Below are positions 1 through 7,858 of a stretch of DNA of 64,000 bases, in pieces. The notes beneath the pieces were generated by a model. The model had not been told where the DNA came from. It was given only the letters and a program-made list of their open reading frames with translations, and searched no databases. Within the stretch, counting starts at the first letter, position 1; each line of letters starts with the position of its first letter. Made by a program: the position numbers and the translations under genes. This stretch comes from Thiohalocapsa sp. PB-PSB1 (GTDB lineage: Bacteria > Pseudomonadota > Gammaproteobacteria > Chromatiales > Chromatiaceae), in contig CP050890.1 in assembly GCA_016745215.1 (NCBI GenBank), positions 1,178,001 to 1,242,000 on the forward strand. The letters run 5' to 3'.

Positions 1-554
1 AACAGCCGGTTGTGCACGCTGTAGGCGCGGGTCAGGTTCATTCCCACCAGCCAATCGGCCTGTGCACGGGCGCGGGCGGCGGCGGCCAGGGGATCATAGT
101 CGCTGCCTGGGCGCAGATGTTGCAATCCGGCGCGGATTGCCTCCTCGGTCAGGCTCGAAATCCACAGCCGTTGCACCGGTTTGCGACAGCGGGCATGTTC
201 CAAAATTAGGCGAAAGATCAGCTCGCCCTCGCGCCCGGCGTCAGTGGCGCAGACCACCCGCTCGGTGTCCGCGTGCTTGAGCAATGCTTTGACGATATTG
301 AATTGCTTGACAGTCCGTCGGTCAGTGCGCAGTTTCCAGTGCTCTGGGATCATCGGCAATTGAGCCATCGACCAGCGTCCGGCCCAGCGGGTATCGTAGT
401 CGTCCGGCTCGGCAAAATGCACCAAATGTCCCAGCGCCCAGGTAACCTGGTAGCCATTGCCGTGCAAGAATCCTTCGGCCTTCTTGCGCGCACCGAGCAC
501 GGCGGCGATGTCCCGAGCGACACTGGGTTTTTCGGCGACGATCACGGTGGTCAT
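1..554 (-). CDS. topB: DNA topoisomerase III, N-terminal part (runs off the window)
   Basis: Type IA topoisomerase that relaxes and decatenates DNA through a 5'-phosphotyrosine intermediate. Only the first ~184 residues lie in the window; the rest continues beyond base 1. The N-terminus begins MTTVIVAEKPSVARDIAAVL, the Toprim start typical of TopB. It continues to ATDAGREGELIFRLI, the acidic Toprim metal-binding motif, and on to the beginning of domain IV. The ATG at 554-552 is chosen because the Toprim strand starts immediately after it. The catalytic tyrosine lies outside the window. Three phased palindromes sit 63-95 bp upstream and may be an operator. The family call is secure; TopB rather than TopA rests on the TopB-like N-terminus. 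Confidence 0.93.
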   Translation of the reverse strand, partial: MTTVIVAEKPSVARDIAAVLGARKKAEGFLHGNGYQVTWALGHLVHFAEPDDYDTRWAGRWSMAQLPMIPEHWKLRTDRRTVKQFNIVKALLKHADTERVVCATDAGREGELIFRLILEHARCRKPVQRLWISSLTEEAIRAGLQHLRPGSDYDPLAAAARARAQADWLVGMNLTRAYSVHNRL

Positions 555-616
555 GGCGCGATCTCAGCGATGCTCATTAGAGTCCTGGTACTGGTTCGAG
601 GTTAAGGATGGGTCGA

Positions 617-649
617 GATGTACATGCGATGTACATGCGATGTACATAC
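617..649. promoter_or_regulatory. Three 11-bp direct repeats, each with an ATGTACAT palindrome
   Basis: GATGTACATGC occurs twice and is followed by GATGTACATAC, with no spacer. Each unit carries the self-complementary octamer ATGTACAT. The 11-bp period puts the three palindromes on the same face of the helix. They lie upstream of topB (start at 554, minus strand). This looks like a binding array for a regulator, but no protein can be named. Confidence 0.4.
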
Positions 650-1068
650 TAAGGTTAGACCAGCAGACTTCCAGTTTGGCTTGCGCGCTGCGGTTTAGCC
701 CCAATTTGTATCTGGCTAAAGTAGCCTTCAATTAGTATGGCTGAATTACTCGTGCGGCGGAACCATGATCAGTTTTTACCTCGTGCTCGCTTGACAACCT
801 ATCGGTCAAACTCAAGCGCCGCTGCACTCTTTCGAGGCCAGTACAGAATGCTGATACCGAGCGGACCAGAGCAACCTCAGCGTATCGTCTGAAGGTAGGC
901 TCTAGTGCGGCGGTGCGGATGTCTCGCTACCGTTTCGGAGATGCGCAGACGCTCCATAGTTAATCCCGACCCAGAGCGCATTGCTCGCCCCCAGATGCGG
1001 TAATTCATACACGAGCCTGGAATATCTCCACAGCCTCAGACAACCCATGTAGAGAGCTGGTATCAATC
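650..1068. other. Spacer between topB and the methyltransferase gene
   Basis: No convincing gene. Bases ~903-938 match the right end of repeat family rptC (GTGCGGCGGTGCGGATGTC, compare 52485-52506 and 61838-61860 in the opposite orientation), so a truncated rptC end is present. The remainder shows nothing I recognise. Confidence 0.5.
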
Positions 1069-1569
1069 ATGAATGTGAAAGAACAAAATCGCCCCGGTTT
1101 TGGCAGCCGCGGAGAGTATCTGGTGGCCATTCAGTTTGCCCTGATGATCGGCTTTGCACTGTTACCGGTCTGGCACCCCGGCATCAGCCCCGGGATTATG
1201 GATGCAAGCTGGGCCTGGCGCAGCGCCGCGGCCCTGGCGTTCGCTTTACTCAGCCTGGCATTCGGCGCTCTGGGCTCACACCATATCCGCGATTATTTAA
1301 CGCCCCTACCCTATCCGGTGGATCATAGCCAACTTGTGCAGCGCGGCGTTTATGCCATCGTGCGCCACCCGCTCTATGCCAGCCTGCTGCTGGCCGGGTT
1401 AGCCTGGACGCTTTATAACCTGAGTCTGTCGCATTTGCTGGCCCTCGGGGTTTGTTTTTTGTTTTTCGACTTCAAGGCAAACAGAGAAGAAGCCTGGCTG
1501 ACCCAGCGTCATCCGGAATATGCCGACTATGCACGACGCGTGCACAAATTTGTCCCCTGGGTATACTGA
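1069..1569 (+). CDS. Isoprenylcysteine carboxyl methyltransferase-like membrane protein
   Basis: A 166-residue integral membrane protein of the ICMT/PEMT methyltransferase superfamily. Hydrophobic segments lie around residues 17-36, 48-69, 103-118 and 120-134. The family signature RHPLYAS is at residues 99-105. It is followed by an NREE motif near residue 138 and a C-terminal HPEYADYARRV segment, which together form the S-adenosylmethionine pocket in this superfamily. In bacteria such proteins methylate lipids or small substrates at the membrane; the substrate here cannot be read. It stands alone, with a repeat-filled spacer downstream. Confidence 0.8.
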   Translation: MNVKEQNRPGFGSRGEYLVAIQFALMIGFALLPVWHPGISPGIMDASWAWRSAAALAFALLSLAFGALGSHHIRDYLTPLPYPVDHSQLVQRGVYAIVRHPLYASLLLAGLAWTLYNLSLSHLLALGVCFLFFDFKANREEAWLTQRHPEYADYARRVHKFVPWVY

Positions 1570-1589
1570 TCCGATATCGACTCAGGGCG

Positions 1590-2294
1590 CATGGGGGCTG
1601 CTTGCGTAGCATGTTCAGCTATTCAATCAGAATAAAGTTTAATTCATATTCTTCGGAGGCGGCGCCCAACAAACATCCGTCCAGCCAACATCCGTCCAGC
1701 AAACATCCGGTTTGTCACGCCTTGATGTCGTGTCTTTTCGATCCCGATCCCGATCCCGATCAGGTCGCGCTGGGTGGGTTACACCCTGGGGTATCTTCAG
1801 TTCATTTGTCGAGAAGACAGCGGCCTAGAGCCTTTCTCCCGGGGAAGGCGCGGCGCTTGCCTCCGCTCCGCTGGCATCATTTGCCGGGTCGCCCACAAGC
1901 GGGTTCCTAGGTCGACCGGCTCCCACGGCTGGTCAAGGTCCGCTTGCGGGCGAGGCGCCTTGGCCTAGGCCGTCGAAATGCCCTGAGTTTTGATGCCAAA
2001 CCGATTCCGGGTCTTGGATTGCATCATCGAACGCACTGGGGAAGCCTCATCGGTGTCGGGGTCGCTACTGGAATCGGAATCGAATCCGCTCATCGATCAA
2101 AGCAGCCAGCTCGATACCAATCCCAAATTTCGACCTCGACACCGATCCCGACACCGACTAAGCATCCAACAACCGGGAAGCGCTTGTTTTAGCGAGACTG
2201 CAGATTTCGACAGCCTAGCCTTGGCCCCTCTGCGCACTCTGCGCACTCTGCGTCTCTGCGGTGAATCCTTACCTTCTTTGAAGGCAGCACCCGG
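1590..2294 (-). mobile_element. rptE copy 1 (about 440 bp), interrupted by rptA
   Basis: Bases 1590-1957 and 2226-2294 are the reverse complement of the complete rptE copy at 30942-31380. Shared landmarks are the tandem ACATCCGTCCAGC-like units at ~1672-1712, a GATCCC hexamer run near 1740, the segment around 1800-1960, and the end GCAGCACCC near 2290. Removing 1965-2218 and one copy of the duplicated target leaves about 440 bp, the length of the intact copy. The end sequence here has diverged from the perfect 15-bp inverted repeat of copy 2. Confidence 0.75.
1965..2218. mobile_element. rptA copy 1: 254-bp MITE-like element
   Basis: Ends are CTAGGCCGTCGAAAT and ATTTCGACAGCCTAG, a 15-bp terminal inverted repeat with one mismatch. 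It is flanked by CCTTGGC on both sides (1958-1964 and 2219-2225), a 7-bp target duplication that could be read as 8 bp (GCCTTGGC). It sits inside rptE; the uninterrupted rptE copy near 31000-31012 reads straight through the insertion point. No coding capacity is evident. The interior includes ATCGGA hexamer runs. The second copy is at 52713-52966, inverted and also 254 bp. Confidence 0.82.
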
Positions 2295-2627
2295 CCGCAT
2301 TCTTTGCTTCCCCTTTCGCTTTCGCTTACTCGCCGCGGCAATTCGTGCCCGAGCCCCAAACCTTTCGCAGTCTCTGCGTCTGACTTCAAGGTGATTTTTA
2401 TCAATTACCTTAGTGTCTGATCGCTTAAGCGTTCGCCTGGCGCACGAAATTGGCGCGCAAGCTGTCTGCGCCGCAGGACCGCTCCTGTTTGAGAGCAGAT
2501 GTCAACCCCGGGTGATCTATTGGATTAAATTTCCGATAATCGCATGAAACCGCTGGATGGCCTTGCGGTCCGGTCCAGGTGCGTGTGTAATCATGGATCA
2601 GTTCGTCTCCCCCGGATACCAGTCTAC

Positions 2628-5234
2628 ATGTCCGCCTCCACCCAGGTCGCTCCACTCGACGACCCGCGCCTTGAAGATGCCTATTTGCCGCCGCCCGGCG
2701 GCTTCGACGAAATGCGCGCGGCCGATGGCTCGCTGCGACCGCATTGGCAATACCTCCTCGATACCTTGCGCCAACTCGGTCCCACTGGCATTGACAGCCG
2801 CTGGCGCGAGGCGCGCAGGCTGATGCGCGACAACGGCGTCACCTATAATCTCTATGGCGATCCACGCAATATGTCCCGCGCCTGGGAGCTGGACCCGCTG
2901 CCATTGCTGATCCGTGGCGAGGAATGGACCAGTCTCGAACGCGGCCTGATTCAGCGCGCGGAGCTTCTCAACGCGGTGCTGCTGGATCTGTATGGTCCGC
3001 GCCAATTGATCGAAAAAGGTCTGCTGCCAGTGGAGCTGGTGGACGGTTGCGGCGGCTATTTGCTGCCCTGCCAGGGCGTCGAGGTCGCCGGCCAGCGTCC
3101 GCTGGTGCATTATGGCGTCGATCTGACCCGCGACTCCGATGGGCACTGGCGCGTCATTGGCGATCGCACCCAGACTCCATCCGGTTCCGGCTATGCGCTG
3201 GAGAACCGCGTGGTTCTCTCGCGCGTGGTGCCGAGTTTGTTTCGCGATTCCCATGTGCATCGGCTGGCCGGTTTTTATCGTTCTGTGCGCCGCGCCATGA
3301 CCCGGCTGTCACCACGGACGGACGCCCAGGCCAGGGTCGCTCTGATGACGCCAGGCCCAATCAACGCGGCCTATTTCGAACATTCGTATTTGGCCAATTA
3401 TCTTGGTTTCACGCTGGTACAAGGCGCTGATCTATCCGTTCGTGACGGCGCCTTGTGGCTGCGCACCTTGGGCCGGCTGGAACGCATCGATGCGGTCTTG
3501 CGGCGCGTCGACGATTGCTTGTGCGATCCGCTGGAATTGCGCGAGGACTCGCTGCTCGGTGTGCCGGGGCTGGTGCAGGCGGTGCGCGCCGGCAATGTCA
3601 CCATTGCCAACGCCCTGGGCAGCGGGATTTTAGAGCACCCGGGAATGATGACCTTTTTGCCGCAATTGTGCCAGCATCTGCTCGGCGAGGAGCTGTTGGT
3701 GCCGCATCTGCACACCTGGTGGTGCGGTCGGCGCGAAGACCGCGACTTTGTCATCGCCAACCTCGACAGCCTGGTGATTAAACCTGCCCGCACCCGCGCC
3801 GGCATGGCGGCCGGTCCGCGGGTCTTGTTTGGGCGCAAACTCAGCGCTGAAGAGCGCGATCGCCTGGTCGCCGCGATCCGCGACGAACCCTTCGGCTATG
3901 TGGCACAGGAGGAGGTCACGCCGTCCACGGCGCCGGTTTATATGGACGGTCGGATCGCACCGCGAGCCTTCGTGCTGCGCAGCTTCCTGGTCGCCGAGGA
4001 AGAAGGCTACGCGGTCATGCCGGGCGGCTTGAGTCGGGTTGCGCTGGATCAGGAGACGCCGATGGTGTCAAGCCAGCTTGGCGGTCTGGGCAAGGATACC
4101 TGGGTGCTGGCCAGCGAACCGGAACGCCAGGAAAGCTTGCTGGTGACCGGCGATCACCTGGCACCTGCGGTCATCCGCGAAAGCGAGGTTTCCTCGCGGG
4201 TGGCAGATAATTTATTCTGGATCGGCCGTTATGCCGAGCGTGCGGAGGGCCTGGTGCGACTCTTGCGTGTAGCCGTCATCAAGCTCACCGAGCGGGCCAG
4301 TTTTGCCGCCGCCGAGGACACCGGAGCCTGTATGCATTCGCTGCTGAAAGCGCTCACGCATCAGAGCCAGACCTATCCGGGATTTATCGGCGAAGGGGCC
4401 GCGGCATTGCTGGCGGCACCGCAGCCGGAGATGTTGTCATTGATCACCGACCTCGAGCGCATCGGCGGCTTGCCACAGACACTGCAAGCCTTGGGCCAAG
4501 CGGCCTGGTCGGTACGCGACCGCCTGTCCAACGACACTTGGCGCGTGGTCAACGACATCGACCGGCACCTGAATGCATTGACACGCCGGCCGCCACGCGC
4601 CCTGGGCGGGGCGCTGGATGTGCTGGATCCACTGATCACTTCGCTGGTGGCCTTCTCGGCGTTGACCCACGAGAACATGACCCATAACGAGGGCTGGCAC
4701 TTTCTGGAGGCCGGGCGGCGACTGGAGCGCGGCATCAATCTTGCCACATTGCTCCGCTCGACGCTGGTCTCTACAGGGCCGGACCATGAGGAAGGTACGA
4801 TCGTCGAGGCAGTGCTCGGCGTCACCGACAGCCTGATCACCTATCGCCGACGCTATCAGGCAGGCACACGGGTCGGCGCCTTGCTGGATCTGGTGTTTCA
4901 GGACGAACTCAACCCGCGCTCGCTGGCCTATCAGGTGGTGCAACTGGAGCATCTGATCGAGGACATGCCGCGCGACACCATGGCGCCGGTCCGCAGCGTC
5001 GCGCAAAAGCGCGTCCTGCGGCTGTTGACCGAGCTGCGGCTGGCCGAACTCGACCAGCTTGCCAAGATCGATGGCGACAGCCTGACCCGGCATGCTCTGG
5101 ACGACCTGCTAAACTCGCTGGAAGCCGGCATGGCGGCGCTTTCCGACGCTTTGACCGCTCAGTATTTTCGCCATGAGGAGCAGCCGCATCATATGATCGA
5201 ACACACATTGCCGCCATTGCGTCGAGCCGGGTGA
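2628..5234 (+). CDS. Fused circularly permuted ATP-grasp / alpha-E domain protein
   Basis: 868 residues. The N-terminal ~480 residues form a circularly permuted ATP-grasp (COG2308 type): FDEMRAADGSLRPHW near the start, then RAWELDPLPLLI, GSGYALENRVVLSR and SLVIKPARTRAGMA. The C-terminal ~320 residues are the helical alpha-E domain (COG2307), starting around RVADNLFWIGRYAERAEGLVRLLR and including WHFLEAGRRLERGINL. The two halves are separate genes in many genomes. Family knowledge predicts an amide- or peptide-bond ligase working with the transglutaminase-like protein encoded just downstream; the substrate is unknown. An in-frame ATG at 2544 exists, but the family N-terminus fits 2628. Confidence 0.88.
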   Translation: MSASTQVAPLDDPRLEDAYLPPPGGFDEMRAADGSLRPHWQYLLDTLRQLGPTGIDSRWREARRLMRDNGVTYNLYGDPRNMSRAWELDPLPLLIRGEEWTSLERGLIQRAELLNAVLLDLYGPRQLIEKGLLPVELVDGCGGYLLPCQGVEVAGQRPLVHYGVDLTRDSDGHWRVIGDRTQTPSGSGYALENRVVLSRVVPSLFRDSHVHRLAGFYRSVRRAMTRLSPRTDAQARVALMTPGPINAAYFEHSYLANYLGFTLVQGADLSVRDGALWLRTLGRLERIDAVLRRVDDCLCDPLELREDSLLGVPGLVQAVRAGNVTIANALGSGILEHPGMMTFLPQLCQHLLGEELLVPHLHTWWCGRREDRDFVIANLDSLVIKPARTRAGMAAGPRVLFGRKLSAEERDRLVAAIRDEPFGYVAQEEVTPSTAPVYMDGRIAPRAFVLRSFLVAEEEGYAVMPGGLSRVALDQETPMVSSQLGGLGKDTWVLASEPERQESLLVTGDHLAPAVIRESEVSSRVADNLFWIGRYAERAEGLVRLLRVAVIKLTERASFAAAEDTGACMHSLLKALTHQSQTYPGFIGEGAAALLAAPQPEMLSLITDLERIGGLPQTLQALGQAAWSVRDRLSNDTWRVVNDIDRHLNALTRRPPRALGGALDVLDPLITSLVAFSALTHENMTHNEGWHFLEAGRRLERGINLATLLRSTLVSTGPDHEEGTIVEAVLGVTDSLITYRRRYQAGTRVGALLDLVFQDELNPRSLAYQVVQLEHLIEDMPRDTMAPVRSVAQKRVLRLLTELRLAELDQLAKIDGDSLTRHALDDLLNSLEAGMAALSDALTAQYFRHEEQPHHMIEHTLPPLRRAG

Positions 5235-5241
5235 GTTCAGC

Positions 5242-6129
5242 ATGCGCTATCGTATTAGTCATGTTACGCGCTACACCTATGGCGATCCGGTGTCGCTATG
5301 TCACAGCATTGCGCACCTAAAACCCCGCGAGACCCCATTCCAGCAGTGCAATAGCAGCCAGGTGCGCGTTCTACCCTGGCCCTCGGTGTCGCGTGAGCAC
5401 CGCGACATCTTCGGCAATCAGGTCAACTACTTCTCCATTCAGCAGTCGCATTCGGCATTGGAGGTCAGCGCCGTCAGCGAAGTCAAGGTCCACCACCCCT
5501 GGCAGCCGGATCTGGCACAGACCCCGGCTTGGGAGCAAGTGCGCGACCAGCTGACCGAAAAGCGCGACCGGGCCAACATCGCTGCACGGATTTTCACCAT
5601 GCCGTCCCCGGCAATTCCCCAGGATGCTTCGGCGCTGGACTATGCCAAGCTATCGTTCACCCCCGGGCGGCCCATTCTGGAGGCGGCCTACGATCTGATG
5701 AACCGTATCTTTGCCGAGTTTGAATACGACCCGAACTTCACGACGGTGGCAACGCCGTTGGCCGATGCCTTAGCGCATCGGCGCGGGGTTTGCCAGGACT
5801 TCGCCCATGTCGGCATTGCCTGTCTGCGCGGGCTGGGCTTGCCGGCTCGCTACGTGAGCGGCTACCTTGAAACCCTGCCGCCGCCGGGGCAGCCCAAATT
5901 GCGCGGTGCCGATGCATCCCACGCCTGGTTCTCGGTATTCGTACCGGGTCTGACGCAGACCGGCGGCTGGGTCGATTTCGACCCCACCAACGATTGCCTG
6001 ATCCACGAACAGCATGTCACCACCGCGGTGGGACGTGACTATCAGGACGTAACCCCGGTGCGCGGCGTATTTTATGGTGGCGGGGAACATCAACTGGCGG
6101 TGTCGGTGGACGTGGACCGGCTGGACTGA
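5242..6129 (+). CDS. Transglutaminase-like cysteine peptidase family protein
   Basis: 295 residues. An N-terminal beta-rich bacterial transglutaminase region (residues ~1-90, beginning MRYRISHVTRYTYGDPVSLC) precedes the catalytic core. The Cys-His-Asp triad is visible: Cys184 in RRGVCQDFAHVGI, His227 in DASHAWFSVFV and Asp247 in VDFDPTND. The gene starts 8 bp after the ATP-grasp/alpha-E gene, so the two are almost certainly co-transcribed, an arrangement seen in many bacteria. The likely role is amide hydrolysis or transfer in the cytoplasm, as the partner of the predicted ligase. No signal peptide. Confidence 0.88.
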   Translation: MRYRISHVTRYTYGDPVSLCHSIAHLKPRETPFQQCNSSQVRVLPWPSVSREHRDIFGNQVNYFSIQQSHSALEVSAVSEVKVHHPWQPDLAQTPAWEQVRDQLTEKRDRANIAARIFTMPSPAIPQDASALDYAKLSFTPGRPILEAAYDLMNRIFAEFEYDPNFTTVATPLADALAHRRGVCQDFAHVGIACLRGLGLPARYVSGYLETLPPPGQPKLRGADASHAWFSVFVPGLTQTGGWVDFDPTNDCLIHEQHVTTAVGRDYQDVTPVRGVFYGGGEHQLAVSVDVDRLD

Positions 6130-6174
6130 GCGCTGCGCAGCATGCCCGCAGATGTGAGCCATTGGAGCAGAATC

Positions 6175-6744
6175 ATGAGCCTGACATTGATCATCATTGC
6201 GACAACGCTGGTGGTACTGGCGTTGTATGCAACAGCCATGTACAACAATCTGGTGCGCCTGAAACACGCGGTGGCCAAGGCCTGGGCCAATATCGATGTG
6301 GCGTTGAAACAACGCCATGACGAGTTGCCCAAACTGGTCGCCGTGTGCAAGCAATACATGCACTACGAACAGGAAACGCTGGAACGCGTTGTGCACGCGC
6401 GCGCCCAGGTATCCAATGCCCAGGCGCGCGGCGATCTGCGCGGTCTGGGGAATGCCGAAAGCGCGCTGCGCGACGGGCTTGGCCGGTTATTCGCTTTGGC
6501 CGAGAATTATCCGGAATTGAAGGCGAATCAGGGCTTTCAGCAGCTCTCCCGGCGCATCTCCCAGCTGGAAGAAACCATTGCCGACCGGCGCGAGCTGTAC
6601 AATGAGAGCGCCAATCTGAACAACATGCGCTTACAGCAAATCCCGGATCTGTTCATTGCTCGCCTGTTCGCATTCAAGCCCTTCGAGCTGCTGGAGTTCA
6701 AGGACGCGCGCAAGGATGTCGACATTGCCGGACTGTTCGCTTGA
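6175..6744 (+). CDS. lemA: LemA family protein
   Basis: 189 residues. One N-terminal hydrophobic segment (residues ~3-22) is followed by a long helical domain with the LemA features YNNLVRLKHAVAKAWANIDV near residue 30 and the C-terminal FKPFELLEFKD-like tail. LemA proteins are membrane-anchored helical bundles of uncertain function, often beside GIDE or peptidase genes. The ATG at 6175 is preferred over 6142 because GGAGCA lies 6-11 bp upstream and the hydrophobic anchor follows directly. Part of the 2628-7720 gene group. Confidence 0.88.
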   Translation: MSLTLIIIATTLVVLALYATAMYNNLVRLKHAVAKAWANIDVALKQRHDELPKLVAVCKQYMHYEQETLERVVHARAQVSNAQARGDLRGLGNAESALRDGLGRLFALAENYPELKANQGFQQLSRRISQLEETIADRRELYNESANLNNMRLQQIPDLFIARLFAFKPFELLEFKDARKDVDIAGLFA

Positions 6745-6808
6745 GTAGCGCGACAACAAGCCCGGATCGGGAGCAGTGACTGCCGCCGTGTAGCGAGCCA
6801 TCCATCCC

Positions 6809-7720
6809 ATGTTGGACCTTCTCGCCGAAACCGCCCGCCACGCCGATCCGGTCGGCTTCTGGATCGCCAGCCTGTTCGCCGCTGGGATGACTTTTTTCCT
6901 GCTGCGGCTGAGTCTTGGCGCATTTTGGAAACTCCGGCTGGTCGTAGACACCCCGACCGCACGCATCCGCTCGGCGTCCCAGGGATACCTGGAATTACAG
7001 GGCCTGGCGCATCCGCAGCGCGAACCCATTGCCGCCAAATTGACAGGCATTGCCTGCGTTTGGTATCGCTACCGCATTCAGGAGCGCCGCCGCTCGGGCC
7101 GCAACGAGAACTGGGTGACCATCGAGCGGGGCGATGCCGAGCGTCCGTTCATCCTCGACGACGGCACCGGCCGCTGCTTGGTGGACCCGGCTAGAGCCGC
7201 GCTCAAATGCCGTTACATGGATGTGTGGTACGACTCCGGGGTGCGCAGGCGCAGCGGCCTCGGCGCGCTGTTTAGTCAGCGTCGACGCTACCGCAAAACC
7301 GAGGAGCGTATTGTCGAGGGCGAGCCTGTCTATGTGCTCGGCCACTTCGAAACCCCGCGTCGCGGCGTGTGTGAACGACAACAGCTCACCCGGCAGTTGC
7401 TGGCGCAATGGAAACGCGATCCTGAACGCATGCGCTCCTTCGACCTCGACCAGGATGGCGAAGTGGATCAGGCCGAATGGGATCGGGTCCGCGCCCAGGC
7501 CGAGCAGTTGGCAGAGCGCGCCGAACAACGGATCAATTCCGAACCGACCCTGTCACGCGTCGCCAAAGGCGGTGATGCTCGCCAGCCATTTATCGTTTCC
7601 ACCGAGGACGAGCAGGCACTCATCGCTCGATTGCGCCTGCATGCGTTTGGCGCGGCGCTTTTGGGCATGCTGGTTGGCATCGGGCTGACCTATGCCTTGC
7701 TGGCGCGTATGACCGCATGA
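6809..7720 (+). CDS. GIDE-domain membrane protein
   Basis: 303 residues with hydrophobic segments at residues ~17-37 and ~273-295, the central part lying between. The central domain (CVWYRYRIQERRR, WVTIERGDAERPFILDDGTG, EPVYVLGHFET) resembles the GIDE domain named from the mitochondrial E3 ligase MUL1, without any RING finger. Bacterial GIDE proteins often sit next to lemA, as here (64 bp downstream). An EF-hand-like stretch, FDLDQDGEVDQAEWDRV, lies near residue 210 and could bind Ca2+. The function is unknown; membrane stress or quality control is a guess. Confidence 0.78.
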   Translation: MLDLLAETARHADPVGFWIASLFAAGMTFFLLRLSLGAFWKLRLVVDTPTARIRSASQGYLELQGLAHPQREPIAAKLTGIACVWYRYRIQERRRSGRNENWVTIERGDAERPFILDDGTGRCLVDPARAALKCRYMDVWYDSGVRRRSGLGALFSQRRRYRKTEERIVEGEPVYVLGHFETPRRGVCERQQLTRQLLAQWKRDPERMRSFDLDQDGEVDQAEWDRVRAQAEQLAERAEQRINSEPTLSRVAKGGDARQPFIVSTEDEQALIARLRLHAFGAALLGMLVGIGLTYALLARMTA

Positions 7721-7858
7721 GCTACCGCTGGGCATTGGACCCAGTAGGACTGGGGTTGGATGACAATGCACCCAGCAAACTTCTCCTAAGAAAAATTGCT
7801 GTGGTGGAATCTCAATTTTCAACACCAAATTTCGACATTAAGGAGCCCTCTGGAGACG

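Noticed and set aside
1672..1712. Short tandem ACATCCGTCCAGC units considered as a CRISPR array
   Set aside because: Units are directly contiguous at 13-14 bp without spacers, and the same block occurs in other rptE copies.
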